Assembly: GCA_030603635.1 (NCBI GenBank)
Contig: JAUVXK010000003.1
Coordinates: forward strand, 1-64,000
Direction of reading: 5' to 3'
Length of the DNA stretch: 64,000 nt
DNA from: Burkholderiales bacterium
GTDB taxonomy: Bacteria; Pseudomonadota; Gammaproteobacteria; Burkholderiales; Burkholderiaceae_C
Positions 9,464-18,899 of this stretch are shown here, piece by piece; position 1 is the first letter of the stretch, and every line of letters begins with the position of its first letter. The notes beneath the pieces are model-generated. The model ran no database searches and had not been told where the DNA came from. It was given only the letters and a program-made list of their open reading frames with translations. Made by a program: the position numbers and the translations under genes.

Positions 9464-9488
9464 ATACTCGACCGAAACAGTCGGTTAT
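9464..9488 (+). promoter_or_regulatory. Type 1 IscR operator overlapping the iscR -10 region
   Basis: This 25-nt site begins ATACTCGACC and ends AGTCGGTTAT. It matches the published enterobacterial type 1 IscR consensus (ATASYYGACTRWWWYAGTCRRSTAT) except at one or two positions. A -10-like TATACT occupies 9463-9468, so bound [2Fe-2S]-IscR would block polymerase. This implies autorepression of the isc operon when Fe-S supply is adequate. Confidence 0.8.
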
Positions 9489-9564
9489 TGACTGTGCTGG
9501 CGAGTGATCCCGGGCGGCCTTTGTGGCGGGGTCCGTTGTTGATCATTCCTCCAAGGAGCTTGAG

Positions 9565-10098
9565 ATGCGCCTCACGACCAAAGGACGGTTTGCCGTCACC
9601 GCAATGATAGATCTGGCGTTGCGCCAGTCGGGCGGGCCTGTGACCCTGGCGGCCATCAGCCAGCGGCAGCATATTTCGCTGTCGTACCTGGAGCAGCTGT
9701 TCGGCAAGCTGCGCCGACACGATCTGGTGGAGTCCACCCGTGGGCCGGGGGGTGGCTACACCCTCAGCCGCAAGGCGTCGGAAATCACCGTCGCCGATAT
9801 CATCGTGTCGGTGGACGAGCCCATTGACGCCACCCAGTGCGGCGGCAAGGAAAATTGCCATGGCGACGGCGCCCGTTGCATGACCCACGAGCTCTGGTCC
9901 GCCCTGAATGCGAAGATGGTGGACTTCCTGGATTCCATCACTCTGCAGAAACTGGTGGACGAGCAGTTGGCCAAGGGCGTGGTGGTGGAGAATGCGCCGA
10001 CCATCAAGCGGGCGATATCCTCGGCTCCGGTGGTCAAGCCCATCCGCGTGAACGCGCCGAATTCCGTGTTTGCGCTCGGGGCTGTGGCCTCCAAGTGA
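9565..10098 (+). CDS. iscR: Fe-S cluster assembly transcription factor IscR
   Basis: Rrf2-family regulator of 177 residues. The winged helix begins [19 protein letters not shown]. The cluster-binding residues are C92, C98, C105 and H108, spaced C-x5-C-x6-C-x2-H, one residue longer between the second and third Cys than in E. coli. A good ribosome site (AAGGAG at 9553-9558) sits 6 nt before the ATG and fixes the start. It is the first gene of the isc operon and is preceded by two IscR-type boxes, indicating autoregulation. The C-terminal tail (~40 residues after LVDEQLAKG) is longer than in E. coli and proline/alanine-rich. Confidence 0.97.
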   Translation: MRLTTKGRFAVTAMIDLALRQSGGPVTLAAISQRQHISLSYLEQLFGKLRRHDLVESTRGPGGGYTLSRKASEITVADIIVSVDEPIDATQCGGKENCHGDGARCMTHELWSALNAKMVDFLDSITLQKLVDEQLAKGVVVENAPTIKRAISSAPVVKPIRVNAPNSVFALGAVASK

Positions 10099-10137
10099 CT
10101 CCGATCTGACCGTGGCCTCACGCCTCACGAGACTTTC

Positions 10138-11358
10138 ATGACCATGACCCCTCACTTTCCCATTTACATGGACTACAGCGCCACCAACCCGTGCGACCCG
10201 CGCGTGGTGGACAAGATGGTGCCGTGGCTCTATGAACATTTTGGCAACCCCGCCTCGCGCAGCCACGCCTGGGGCTGGGAAGCCGAAAAGGCCGTGGAAA
10301 ATGCCCGTGAGCAGGTCGCCGCGCTGATTGGCGCCGACCCTCGCGAGATCGTGTGGACCAGCGGGGCCACCGAGTCCGACAACCTGGCACTCAAGGGCGC
10401 TGCGCACTTCTACCAGGGCAAGGGCAAGCACATCATCACCGTCAAGACCGAGCACAAGGCCGTGCTGGACACCTGCCGCCACCTGGAGCGTGAAGGCTTT
10501 GAGGTGACCTACTTGGACGTGCAGGCTGACGGCCTGGTCAATCTGGATGCCTTCCGCGACGCCATCCGTCCCGACACCATTCTGGCCAGCGTGATGTTCG
10601 TGAACAACGAGATCGGCGTGATCCAGGACATCGCCGCGCTGGGTGCCATCTGCCGTGAGAAGGGTGTGATCTTCCACGTGGACGCCGCCCAGGCCACCGG
10701 TCGCGTGGACATCGATCTGGCCACCTTGCCTGTGGACCTGATGAGCCTGACCAGCCACAAGACCTACGGTCCCAAGGGCATTGGCGCCCTGTACGTGCGC
10801 CGCAAGCCGCGCGTGCGCATTGAGGCCCAGATGCACGGCGGCGGCCATGAGCGCGGCATGCGCTCCGGCACGCTGCCCACCCACCAGATCGTGGGCATGG
10901 GCGAGGCCTACGCCATCGCCAAGGCCGAGATGCACACCGAGCTGCCGCGCATCCAGGCGTTGCACGACCGCATGCTGGCCGGCCTGTCCACCATCGAAGA
11001 GGCGTTCATCAACGGCCATGCCACCCAACGCGTGCCGCACAACCTGAACATGAGCTTCAACTTCGTGGAGGGCGAATCGCTCATCATGGGCATCAAGGGT
11101 GTGGCGGTGTCCAGCGGCTCGGCCTGTACGTCGGCCAGCCTGGAGCCCAGCTACGTGCTGCGCGCCCTGGGCCGCAGCGACGAACTCGCCCACAGCAGCC
11201 TGCGCATGACGATTGGCCGCTGGACGACGGAACAGGAGATCGATTACGCGGTCCAATCCATCAAGGACAATGTCGCCAAATTGCGCGAACTCTCGCCCTT
11301 GTGGGAGATGTACAAGGACGGCATCGACCTGTCCACCATCCAGTGGGCAGCGCATTGA
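10138..11358 (+). CDS. iscS: Cysteine desulfurase IscS
   Basis: PLP enzyme of 406 residues that converts cysteine to alanine and passes persulfide sulfur to IscU. The PLP lysine is K208 in [12 protein letters not shown], the cofactor-stacking histidine lies in TEHKAV, and the catalytic loop cysteine is C330 in [14 protein letters not shown], the long-loop group I arrangement. The length equals that of E. coli IscS. It lies 39 nt after iscR and 12 nt before iscU in the operon. Confidence 0.98.
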   Translation: MTMTPHFPIYMDYSATNPCDPRVVDKMVPWLYEHFGNPASRSHAWGWEAEKAVENAREQVAALIGADPREIVWTSGATESDNLALKGAAHFYQGKGKHIITVKTEHKAVLDTCRHLEREGFEVTYLDVQADGLVNLDAFRDAIRPDTILASVMFVNNEIGVIQDIAALGAICREKGVIFHVDAAQATGRVDIDLATLPVDLMSLTSHKTYGPKGIGALYVRRKPRVRIEAQMHGGGHERGMRSGTLPTHQIVGMGEAYAIAKAEMHTELPRIQALHDRMLAGLSTIEEAFINGHATQRVPHNLNMSFNFVEGESLIMGIKGVAVSSGSACTSASLEPSYVLRALGRSDELAHSSLRMTIGRWTTEQEIDYAVQSIKDNVAKLRELSPLWEMYKDGIDLSTIQWAAH

Positions 11359-11370
11359 AGGAGTATCACC

Positions 11371-11757
11371 ATGGCATACAGTGACAAGGTCATCGACCAC
11401 TACGAAAACCCCCGCAACGTCGGCAGCTTCGACAAGGGTGACGACACCGTCGGCACCGGCATGGTCGGTGCTCCGGCCTGTGGCGACGTGATGAAGCTGC
11501 AGATCAAGGTCAACCCCGCAACGGGGCTGATCGAGGATGCCCGCTTCAAAACTTATGGTTGCGGTTCGGCCATCGCCTCCAGTTCCCTGGTGACCGAATG
11601 GGTCAAGGGCAAGACGCTGGACGAAGCCGCCCAGATCAAGAACAGCCAGATCGCCGAGGAACTGGCTCTGCCGCCGGTCAAGATCCATTGCTCCATCCTG
11701 GCGGAAGACGCCATCAAGGCCGCCGTGGACGATTACAAGAAAAAGCATGCGCACTGA
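11371..11757 (+). CDS. iscU: Fe-S cluster scaffold IscU
   Basis: Scaffold protein of 128 residues. The three cluster cysteines are C37 (APACGDV), C64 (YGCGSA) and C107 (IHCS), with the conserved D39 next to the first. The LPPVK motif recognised by the HscA chaperone is intact just before C107. An ideal ribosome site (AAGGAG) precedes the ATG. It is located between iscS and iscA, as usual. Confidence 0.98.
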   Translation: MAYSDKVIDHYENPRNVGSFDKGDDTVGTGMVGAPACGDVMKLQIKVNPATGLIEDARFKTYGCGSAIASSSLVTEWVKGKTLDEAAQIKNSQIAEELALPPVKIHCSILAEDAIKAAVDDYKKKHAH

Positions 11758-11784
11758 ACGCGCCAGGGATCGAAGGTGAGTGGA

Positions 11785-12108
11785 ATGTCCGTGACTGTGA
11801 CCGAAGCCGCAGCCAAGCACGTGAACAAATACCTGGCCCGTCGGGGCAAGGGAGTGGGCGTGCGCCTGGGTGTCAAGACCACCGGCTGCTCCGGCCTGGC
11901 TTACAAGCTGGAGTATGCCGACGAGGTCGCGCCCGAGGATGTGGTGTTCGAAGACCACGGCATCAAGATCCTGGTCGATCCCAAGAGCATGCCGTACATC
12001 GACGGCACCCAGCTCGATTTTGTCCGCGAGGGGCTTAACGAGGGATTCCGTTTCAACAACCCGAATGAACGGGATCGTTGCGGCTGTGGCGAGTCCTTCC
12101 GTGTCTGA
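11785..12108 (+). CDS. iscA: A-type Fe-S carrier IscA
   Basis: Carrier protein of 107 residues, the same length as E. coli IscA. The three conserved cysteines are C35 (TTGCSGLAY), C99 and C101 (DRCGCGESF). The ATG at 11785 is preferred over an in-frame GTG at 11776 because it follows an AAGGTGAG ribosome site by 4 nt and matches the family N-terminus. Its 3' end overlaps the likely hscB start by 8 nt. Confidence 0.97.
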   Translation: MSVTVTEAAAKHVNKYLARRGKGVGVRLGVKTTGCSGLAYKLEYADEVAPEDVVFEDHGIKILVDPKSMPYIDGTQLDFVREGLNEGFRFNNPNERDRCGCGESFRV

Positions 12109-12625
12109 AGGTCTGAACCTTCAGGCTGACGACTTCTCCCTGTTTGGCCTCCCGCCCCGCTTTCGGCTCGACCGGGCCGCGCTCGACGAGCGCTGGAAAC
12201 AGCTCCAGCGCCAGGTGCACCCCGACCGCTTCGCCACCCAAGGCGCGGCGGCCCAGCGTGTGGCCATGCAGTGGTCGGTGCGCATCAACGAGGCCTACGG
12301 TCGCCTGAAGGATCCGCTCAAGCGGGCCGCCTATTGGTGCGAACGGCAGGGTGTACCGGTGAATGCAGAGAACAACACCGCCATGCCTGCCGCTTTCCTC
12401 ATGCAGCAGATGGAATGGCGTGAGGCCCTGGACGAGGCGAACGACGAGGCTGCGCTGGAGCGGCTTCTGGCCGAAACCCGCCAGGCCCGCGACGCCGGGC
12501 TGAGCGAACTCGCCGTGGCCATCGACGACCGGGGCGACGCCCAGGCTGCCGTCGGGCAGGTCCGAGCCCTGATGTTCGTCGAGCGGTTTGCCGAGGAAGT
12601 GCACAATCGCCTGGAACGGCTTTGA
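12101..12625 (+). CDS. hscB: Co-chaperone HscB (Hsc20)
   Basis: J-protein partner of HscA, 174 residues from the GTG at 12101. The J domain begins [15 protein letters not shown] and has the HPD motif in RQVHPDRFA. The C-terminal helical IscU-binding domain follows ([15 protein letters not shown]). The start is uncertain: an in-frame ATG at 12065 would add 12 residues translated across the end of iscA. The GTG gives the length closest to the family (about 171) and overlaps iscA by 8 nt, which favours coupling. Confidence 0.93.
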   Translation: MSEGLNLQADDFSLFGLPPRFRLDRAALDERWKQLQRQVHPDRFATQGAAAQRVAMQWSVRINEAYGRLKDPLKRAAYWCERQGVPVNAENNTAMPAAFLMQQMEWREALDEANDEAALERLLAETRQARDAGLSELAVAIDDRGDAQAAVGQVRALMFVERFAEEVHNRLERL

Positions 12626-12632
12626 ATCCGAG

Positions 12633-14531
<1,899 letters not shown>

Positions 14532-14544
14532 GCCGTTTTCCGCC

Positions 14545-14883
14545 ATGCCCACCATCACCATTCTGCCACACCCCGAATACTGCCCCAAGGGCACCCAGAT
14601 CAAGGCGCTGAGCGGCACCACGCTGTGCGAAGCCCTGCTCGACAACGACATCGAAATCGAGCACGCCTGTGACATGAGCTGTGCCTGCACCACCTGCCAC
14701 GTGATCGTGCGCCAGGGCTTCGAGACGCTTAACGAAGCCACCGAGGACGAGGAGGACCTGCTCGACAAGGCCTGGGGTCTGGAGCCGCAATCCCGCCTGA
14801 GCTGCCAGGTGCAGCTGGGCAGCAACGACCTCACCATCGAGATTCCGCGATACACCATCAACCACGCTCGCGAGCAGCACTGA
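14545..14883 (+). CDS. fdx: ISC-type [2Fe-2S] ferredoxin
   Basis: Adrenodoxin-like ferredoxin of 112 residues that supplies electrons to cluster assembly. The ligand cysteines are C42, C48, C51 and C87 (C-x5-C-x2-C ... C), and an additional cysteine at position 46 matches other ISC ferredoxins. It is strongly acidic between residues 60 and 75 (EATEDEEDLLDKA). It lies 13 nt after hscA. No iscX gene follows; dnaQ starts 6 nt downstream instead. Confidence 0.96.
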   Translation: MPTITILPHPEYCPKGTQIKALSGTTLCEALLDNDIEIEHACDMSCACTTCHVIVRQGFETLNEATEDEEDLLDKAWGLEPQSRLSCQVQLGSNDLTIEIPRYTINHAREQH

Positions 14884-14889
14884 ACACTC

Positions 14890-15597
14890 ATGCGCCAGAT
14901 CGTCCTGGATACCGAAACCACCGGCCTGTCGGCACAGGACGGTGACCGCATCATCGAGATCGGTTGCGTGGAACTGCTCAACCGAAAGCTGACCGGCAAC
15001 AACCGACACTACTACCTCAATCCCGAACGCGACATTCATGAAGACGCGCTGCGGGTGCACGGGATCTCCCTCGACTTCCTGGCTGACAAGCCCAAGTTCG
15101 CCGAGGTCGCCAATGACCTGTTGGACTACCTGGCCGGTGCGGAACTGATCATCCACAACGCACCGTTCGACCTGGGCTTCCTCGATGAGGAGTTCCGCCG
15201 TCTCGGGCATGGCCGCACTCGCCAACTGGTGAGTGGCGTGATCGACACCCTGGTCATGGCCAAGGAAATGTTCCCCGGCAAACGCAACGGTCTCGACGCC
15301 CTGTGCGACCGCCTGGGCGTGGACAACTCAGGGCGTACCCTGCACGGCGCCTTGCTGGATGCCGAATTGCTGGCCGACGTGTACATCAACCTGACCCGGG
15401 GCCAGGATGCCTTGGTCATGGAGATCGATGCGCCGGGCAGTACCCAAGCCGAAGTCCGGTCGCTCGACCTTTCCCGGTTCGAGTTGCCGGTGATCAAGCC
15501 CAGCGAACAGGAAACGCAGGCGCACGAGGCCTTGCTCGCCGACCTGGACAAGGCCAGCAAAGGAAAAACCGTGTGGCGTTCTCTGGAGGCAGCCTGA
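14890..15597 (+). CDS. dnaQ: DNA polymerase III epsilon subunit (3'-5' proofreading exonuclease)
   Basis: DEDDh exonuclease of 235 residues. The first acidic pair is D7/E9 in LDTETTG, the second motif is HNAPFDLGFL, and the third is HGALLDAELLADVY. The C-terminal tail (~185-235) is the alpha-binding region. The only odd point is its position directly after fdx with a 6-nt spacer, which suggests that it is at least partly expressed from the isc operon. Confidence 0.96.
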   Translation: MRQIVLDTETTGLSAQDGDRIIEIGCVELLNRKLTGNNRHYYLNPERDIHEDALRVHGISLDFLADKPKFAEVANDLLDYLAGAELIIHNAPFDLGFLDEEFRRLGHGRTRQLVSGVIDTLVMAKEMFPGKRNGLDALCDRLGVDNSGRTLHGALLDAELLADVYINLTRGQDALVMEIDAPGSTQAEVRSLDLSRFELPVIKPSEQETQAHEALLADLDKASKGKTVWRSLEAA

Positions 15598-15605
15598 TTC
15601 CGATA

Positions 15606-15611
15606 TATAAT
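15606..15611 (+). promoter_or_regulatory. -10 element of the tRNA-Val promoter
   Basis: A perfect TATAAT lies 12 nt before the first tRNA, immediately after dnaQ. The matching -35 region is weak and lies inside the dnaQ 3' end. The promoter call rests on the -10 and its position. Confidence 0.5.
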
Positions 15612-15623
15612 TTAAGACTTGAT

Positions 15624-15698
15624 GGGTGATTAGCTCAGCGGTAGAGCACTGCCTTCACACGGCAGGGGTCACATGTTCGATCCATGTATCACCCACCA
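15624..15698 (+). tRNA. tRNA-Val (anticodon CAC), copy 1
   Basis: The 75-nt cloverleaf includes an encoded CCA end. The acceptor stem is GGGTGAT/ATCACCC, the anticodon stem is CTGCC/GGCAG with loop TTCACAC (anticodon CAC, codon GUG), and the T arm is ACATG-TTCGATC-CATGT. It is separated from an identical copy by 10 nt. Confidence 0.97.
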
Positions 15699-15708
15699 TC
15701 CCCATACC

Positions 15709-15783
15709 GGGTGATTAGCTCAGCGGTAGAGCACTGCCTTCACACGGCAGGGGTCACATGTTCGATCCATGTATCACCCACCA
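15709..15783 (+). tRNA. tRNA-Val (anticodon CAC), copy 2
   Basis: Identical over all 75 nt to the first copy, including the CCA end. It follows after 10 nt and ends 5 nt before a strong terminator hairpin, so the two tRNAs form one short transcript. Confidence 0.97.
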
Positions 15784-15788
15784 CATGC

Positions 15789-15820
15789 AAAAGGGCTCAG
15801 GGGCGATCCTGAGCCCTTTT
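15789..15820. terminator. Bidirectional intrinsic terminator
   Basis: Perfect 13-bp inverted repeat (AAAAGGGCTCAGG / CCTGAGCCCTTTT) with a 6-nt loop. The A and T runs on either side make it effective in both directions. It closes the tRNA transcript on the plus strand and the P450 operon, whose last gene ends at 15822, on the minus strand. Confidence 0.9.
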
Positions 15821-15821
15821 G

Positions 15822-16172
15822 TCAAAAGATGGTCTGCTTGTCCATCTTGTGCGACACGATGAAGTCCACCACCTTCTGCTCACGCTTGTTGGCACGCATG
15901 CAGTGGCCTTTCTGGAACTTGTCGGTCACCCAGATCACGAATTTGGCCCAGCGTCTTTCATGCCGAACCCGCCAGGCATGCGAAGAAATCGATTCCCAAG
16001 CATAGCCATTGAACACCGTGGCGTTCACAAAGTGGTCCAGCGCCCGAACACCCGCTCGGCCACGTGAATTGGGCCCGAAAATGCCCACCCACCAAAGAAT
16101 CAGGTAACCCACAATCGCCAGTGGTACCACGGCGCACATGAGCACGAATCCGGCCATTCGCTCCTTGATCAC
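15822..16172 (-). CDS. Small membrane-anchored protein of unknown function
   Basis: A 116-residue protein with one clear N-terminal membrane helix (FVLMCAVVPLAIVGYLILWW), then a basic, tryptophan- and histidine-rich soluble part (RVRHERRWAKFVIW). I do not recognise the family. The GTG start overlaps the stop of the upstream P450 gene in a GTGA arrangement, so it is translationally coupled to it and is the last gene before the bidirectional terminator. It may serve the P450s or the membrane step they act in, but that is only context. A phage-derived origin was considered because it lies beside tRNA genes; nothing else phage-like is nearby. Confidence 0.7.
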   Translation of the reverse strand: MIKERMAGFVLMCAVVPLAIVGYLILWWVGIFGPNSRGRAGVRALDHFVNATVFNGYAWESISSHAWRVRHERRWAKFVIWVTDKFQKGHCMRANKREQKVVDFIVSHKMDKQTIF

Positions 16173-17557
16173 ACGTCTCTCCTGCGATGCAACTCCAGCC
16201 TTACGCCATTGGCGGATCGTATGGTCAGGCGTCCTACAGGTTGCGGCACATGCCCGGGCACTGCACGCAGTTCATACAGCCGCACCAGGCTGGCGAGTAT
16301 CAAGGTGGCCTCTTGGAGCGCAAAAGCCGCCCCGAGGCACACGCGGGGCCCCATCCCAAAAGGCAGATAGCCCTGTTTTAGGGCTTCGCGTGAGCCCTCA
16401 TTGGCGTAGCGGTCTGGGTTGAAGGCATCTGGTTCGGGCCAGATCTCCCGGTGCCGCTGAATCAGCCACGGTGCCACCACCACGGTTGCTCCTTCTTTGA
16501 CTTGTTTGTCACGCATTGGGCAATTTGTGGATGCCTGGCGGGCCATGAACCCCACGGGAGGAAACAGCCGCAAGGTTTCACGAAACACGTTGCGGGTCAG
16601 TTCCAAGGCCTTCATGTCAGCCACTGCGGCAGGTCGGTCACCCAGTTGCGCGTGCACCTCATCGTGCATGCGTTGCTGCACCTCGGGGGCATTGGCCAAA
16701 AGGTGTGCGGCCCAGGTCAAGGCACTGGCCGATGTTTCGTGGCCAGCCAGGAACAACATGGCCACCTGGTCCACCAGTTCCTTGAACGCAAAGGGTTGGC
16801 CTGTGCGCGGGTCGGTGGATTGCAGAAACGATTGAAGGATGTCGCTGTGCCGGGCAGGGTGGCCAGCCACATGAGCCTCGTAGCGGGGGCGTATCAGTTT
16901 TTCCAGCAAGCCACGGATCTCGCGCGCCGCTCGTCGGCTGCGCCATACGTCCCACGGCCACACCAGCCAGCGCACCCCGTAAATTGATGGCAGCAACAAG
17001 CGCGGGGCGAGTGCCTGGAAGCGCGCAAACGCCTCAAAAATCCGGCGTGCGTCCTCGCCTTCCATCGGGACCGAGAAGATGGTCCGAAAAATGATGTCAG
17101 CCGTCACGTGGGTCATCTCCACTTCCACGTCGTGCTCCGCACCATCGGGCAGGGCCGCCAGACGCTGCATCATGTCTTCGGTGGCTGCCCGCATGACCGG
17201 GAAGGCCACGTTGAGCCGAGCCTGGGCAAACGCCGGGTTCATCATGTCGCGTTGGCGCCGCCATTGTTCACCGTTGGTCGTGAAGATGCTTTCTCCCAGC
17301 AAGGGCTCCAGCGCCTCGCCAAGCAAAGGGCTTTTCGGAAAGTCAGAGGCATCGGTGTCCATCACCTTCCGAACAAGTGCCGGGTTGTTCACCATGTACA
17401 GGTCCAGGCCCGGCAAGTGCACTTCGCCCATCTGCATCCGGTAACTGCGTTCGTACAGGGCGTCCAGCCAAGAGCGGCGGGCGCTGAAGAACATCAGCAA
17501 GGCCGATGCCTTGCTTTTGCGCGGTTGAGGGTAATGGGGGCAGAAATGGGAGCTCAC
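16169..17557 (-). CDS. Cytochrome P450 (first of tandem pair)
   Basis: P450 of 462 residues. The I-helix oxygen-activation motif is AGHETSAS, the K-helix ExxR is ETLR, and the heme loop FGMGPRVCLG carries the thiolate ligand C407. The sequence has the flavour of fatty-acid/alkane hydroxylases (CYP4/CYP102-like motifs), but the substrate cannot be predicted. No ferredoxin or reductase is encoded next to it, so electrons must come from elsewhere. It lies 1 nt downstream of a paralogous P450 and overlaps the next gene by 4 nt. The operon also contains a GxSxG membrane hydrolase. Confidence 0.94.
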   Translation of the reverse strand: MSSHFCPHYPQPRKSKASALLMFFSARRSWLDALYERSYRMQMGEVHLPGLDLYMVNNPALVRKVMDTDASDFPKSPLLGEALEPLLGESIFTTNGEQWRRQRDMMNPAFAQARLNVAFPVMRAATEDMMQRLAALPDGAEHDVEVEMTHVTADIIFRTIFSVPMEGEDARRIFEAFARFQALAPRLLLPSIYGVRWLVWPWDVWRSRRAAREIRGLLEKLIRPRYEAHVAGHPARHSDILQSFLQSTDPRTGQPFAFKELVDQVAMLFLAGHETSASALTWAAHLLANAPEVQQRMHDEVHAQLGDRPAAVADMKALELTRNVFRETLRLFPPVGFMARQASTNCPMRDKQVKEGATVVVAPWLIQRHREIWPEPDAFNPDRYANEGSREALKQGYLPFGMGPRVCLGAAFALQEATLILASLVRLYELRAVPGHVPQPVGRLTIRSANGVRLELHRRRDV

Positions 17558-17558
17558 T

Positions 17559-18899
17559 TCAGCGTCTCTTCAACAGAACCCGTATCCCCTTGTCGGAGCG
17601 AACGGTCAGGCGGCCAACGACGCGTGGCCTGTGCTCGGGAATGGATGCAAAATCAAAGTGCAGAAGCAACTGGCTGAGGATGAGTGCGGCTTCCTGCATC
17701 GCAAAGGCGGCACCAATACAGGCACGGGCCCCAAGGCTAAAGGGCAGGTATGTCCCTCTCAGAGGGGCTTTTGAACGCTGTGGGCCAAAGCGTTCAGGGT
17801 CAAAGGCGTCGGGGTTTGTCCACCAGCGACGGTGGCGGTGCATCAACCAAGGAAATACCAGCAACGCATCGCCCTTGCGTACTTTCGTTCCGCGGATTTC
17901 CTGGTCTTCCATGGCCTCGCGAGGAAAGTAGCCTACGGGCGGATACAAGCGAAGCACCTCGCGGAACATCGCGCTTACTCGCTCCATGGACTTCAAATCG
18001 TCTGGATTTGCGAACGCCTCGGCCCTCAGGCGCTCTTGCAATGCAGGGCTTTCGCCCAGCAGGTACAGGCACCAGCTCAAGGCACTGGCTGACGTTTCGT
18101 GACCTGCCAGGAACAGCATGCAGATCTGGTCGAGCACCTCTATTTCGCTCAGGGTTGTGCCATCTTCAGGGTCAACCGCCAGTCGCAGGCCGGCCAGAAT
18201 GTCCGCTGCCTGTTGCTCGTCCTCACGGGTGCGGTCAGCAAAACGCTGCCTGACCTTGCTTGCCAGAAAATCACGGATTACCCGGGCTTCTCGCTCACGG
18301 CTGCGGTTGAACCACATTGGCGGCAACCTACACAACTTCAGTACCGTGGCTTTCTGTGACAAATTCTGGTAGCGAACAAATGCGCCAAAAAGAGTGTCCG
18401 CTTCCTCTGCCGTCAAAGGTTCGGAAAAAATGGTCCTATACACAATATCCGCAGTCACATGGGTCATCACTGCGTCGACGTCGAGTGCGGTTGGCGAGGG
18501 CAGGATCTGCATGCGCTGAACCATGTCAGCGCATGCCGCCTGCATCAAAGGCAGTACCAGGTTGAGCCGGGCGGCTCCAAAGGCTTGGTCGAGCATGCGG
18601 CGCTGACGCTGCCACACTGCCCCGTTGGTGGTGAACGGGCTGGAACCAATCAATGGCTCCAGTGCTTCATGCATGAAGCGGTGTTTGGGGTAACGGTGGG
18701 GCTCCTTCACCAGGATACGTTCTACCCAAGCCGGGTCGTTCACCACAAATACCCTCATGGCAGGCAGCCAGAAATGCCCCAGCAGCATCTCGTAACTTCT
18801 GGCTGTCAGGGCATCTAGCCAGGAGTCGGCTACTCGCATAAATCCCAGCAGCCCGATCCGTTTTCGAGCCAGTGGTTCAGGCCTGGGAGGTATGTGCAT
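17559..18899 (-). CDS. Cytochrome P450 (second of tandem pair)
   Basis: P450 of 446 residues, clearly paralogous to the neighbour downstream. I-helix AGHETSAS, ExxR as EVLR, heme loop FSLGARACIG with C394. Shared stretches such as EALEPL, FTTNG and MTHVTADI indicate a duplication followed by divergence, so the two may hydroxylate related substrates or successive positions. The start overlaps the end of the upstream hydrolase gene by 23 nt, which supports one operon. No dedicated redox partner is seen. Confidence 0.94.
   Translation of the reverse strand: MHIPPRPEPLARKRIGLLGFMRVADSWLDALTARSYEMLLGHFWLPAMRVFVVNDPAWVERILVKEPHRYPKHRFMHEALEPLIGSSPFTTNGAVWQRQRRMLDQAFGAARLNLVLPLMQAACADMVQRMQILPSPTALDVDAVMTHVTADIVYRTIFSEPLTAEEADTLFGAFVRYQNLSQKATVLKLCRLPPMWFNRSREREARVIRDFLASKVRQRFADRTREDEQQAADILAGLRLAVDPEDGTTLSEIEVLDQICMLFLAGHETSASALSWCLYLLGESPALQERLRAEAFANPDDLKSMERVSAMFREVLRLYPPVGYFPREAMEDQEIRGTKVRKGDALLVFPWLMHRHRRWWTNPDAFDPERFGPQRSKAPLRGTYLPFSLGARACIGAAFAMQEAALILSQLLLHFDFASIPEHRPRVVGRLTVRSDKGIRVLLKRR

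Noticed and set aside
9337-11958. Minus-strand open frame across iscR-iscS-iscU
   Set aside because: Antisense to highly conserved genes; no domain and no ribosome site.
15822-16172. Possible prophage or integrative-element remnant next to tRNA-Val
   Set aside because: No integrase, no repeat of the tRNA 3' end was noticed, and the gene is coupled to a P450.
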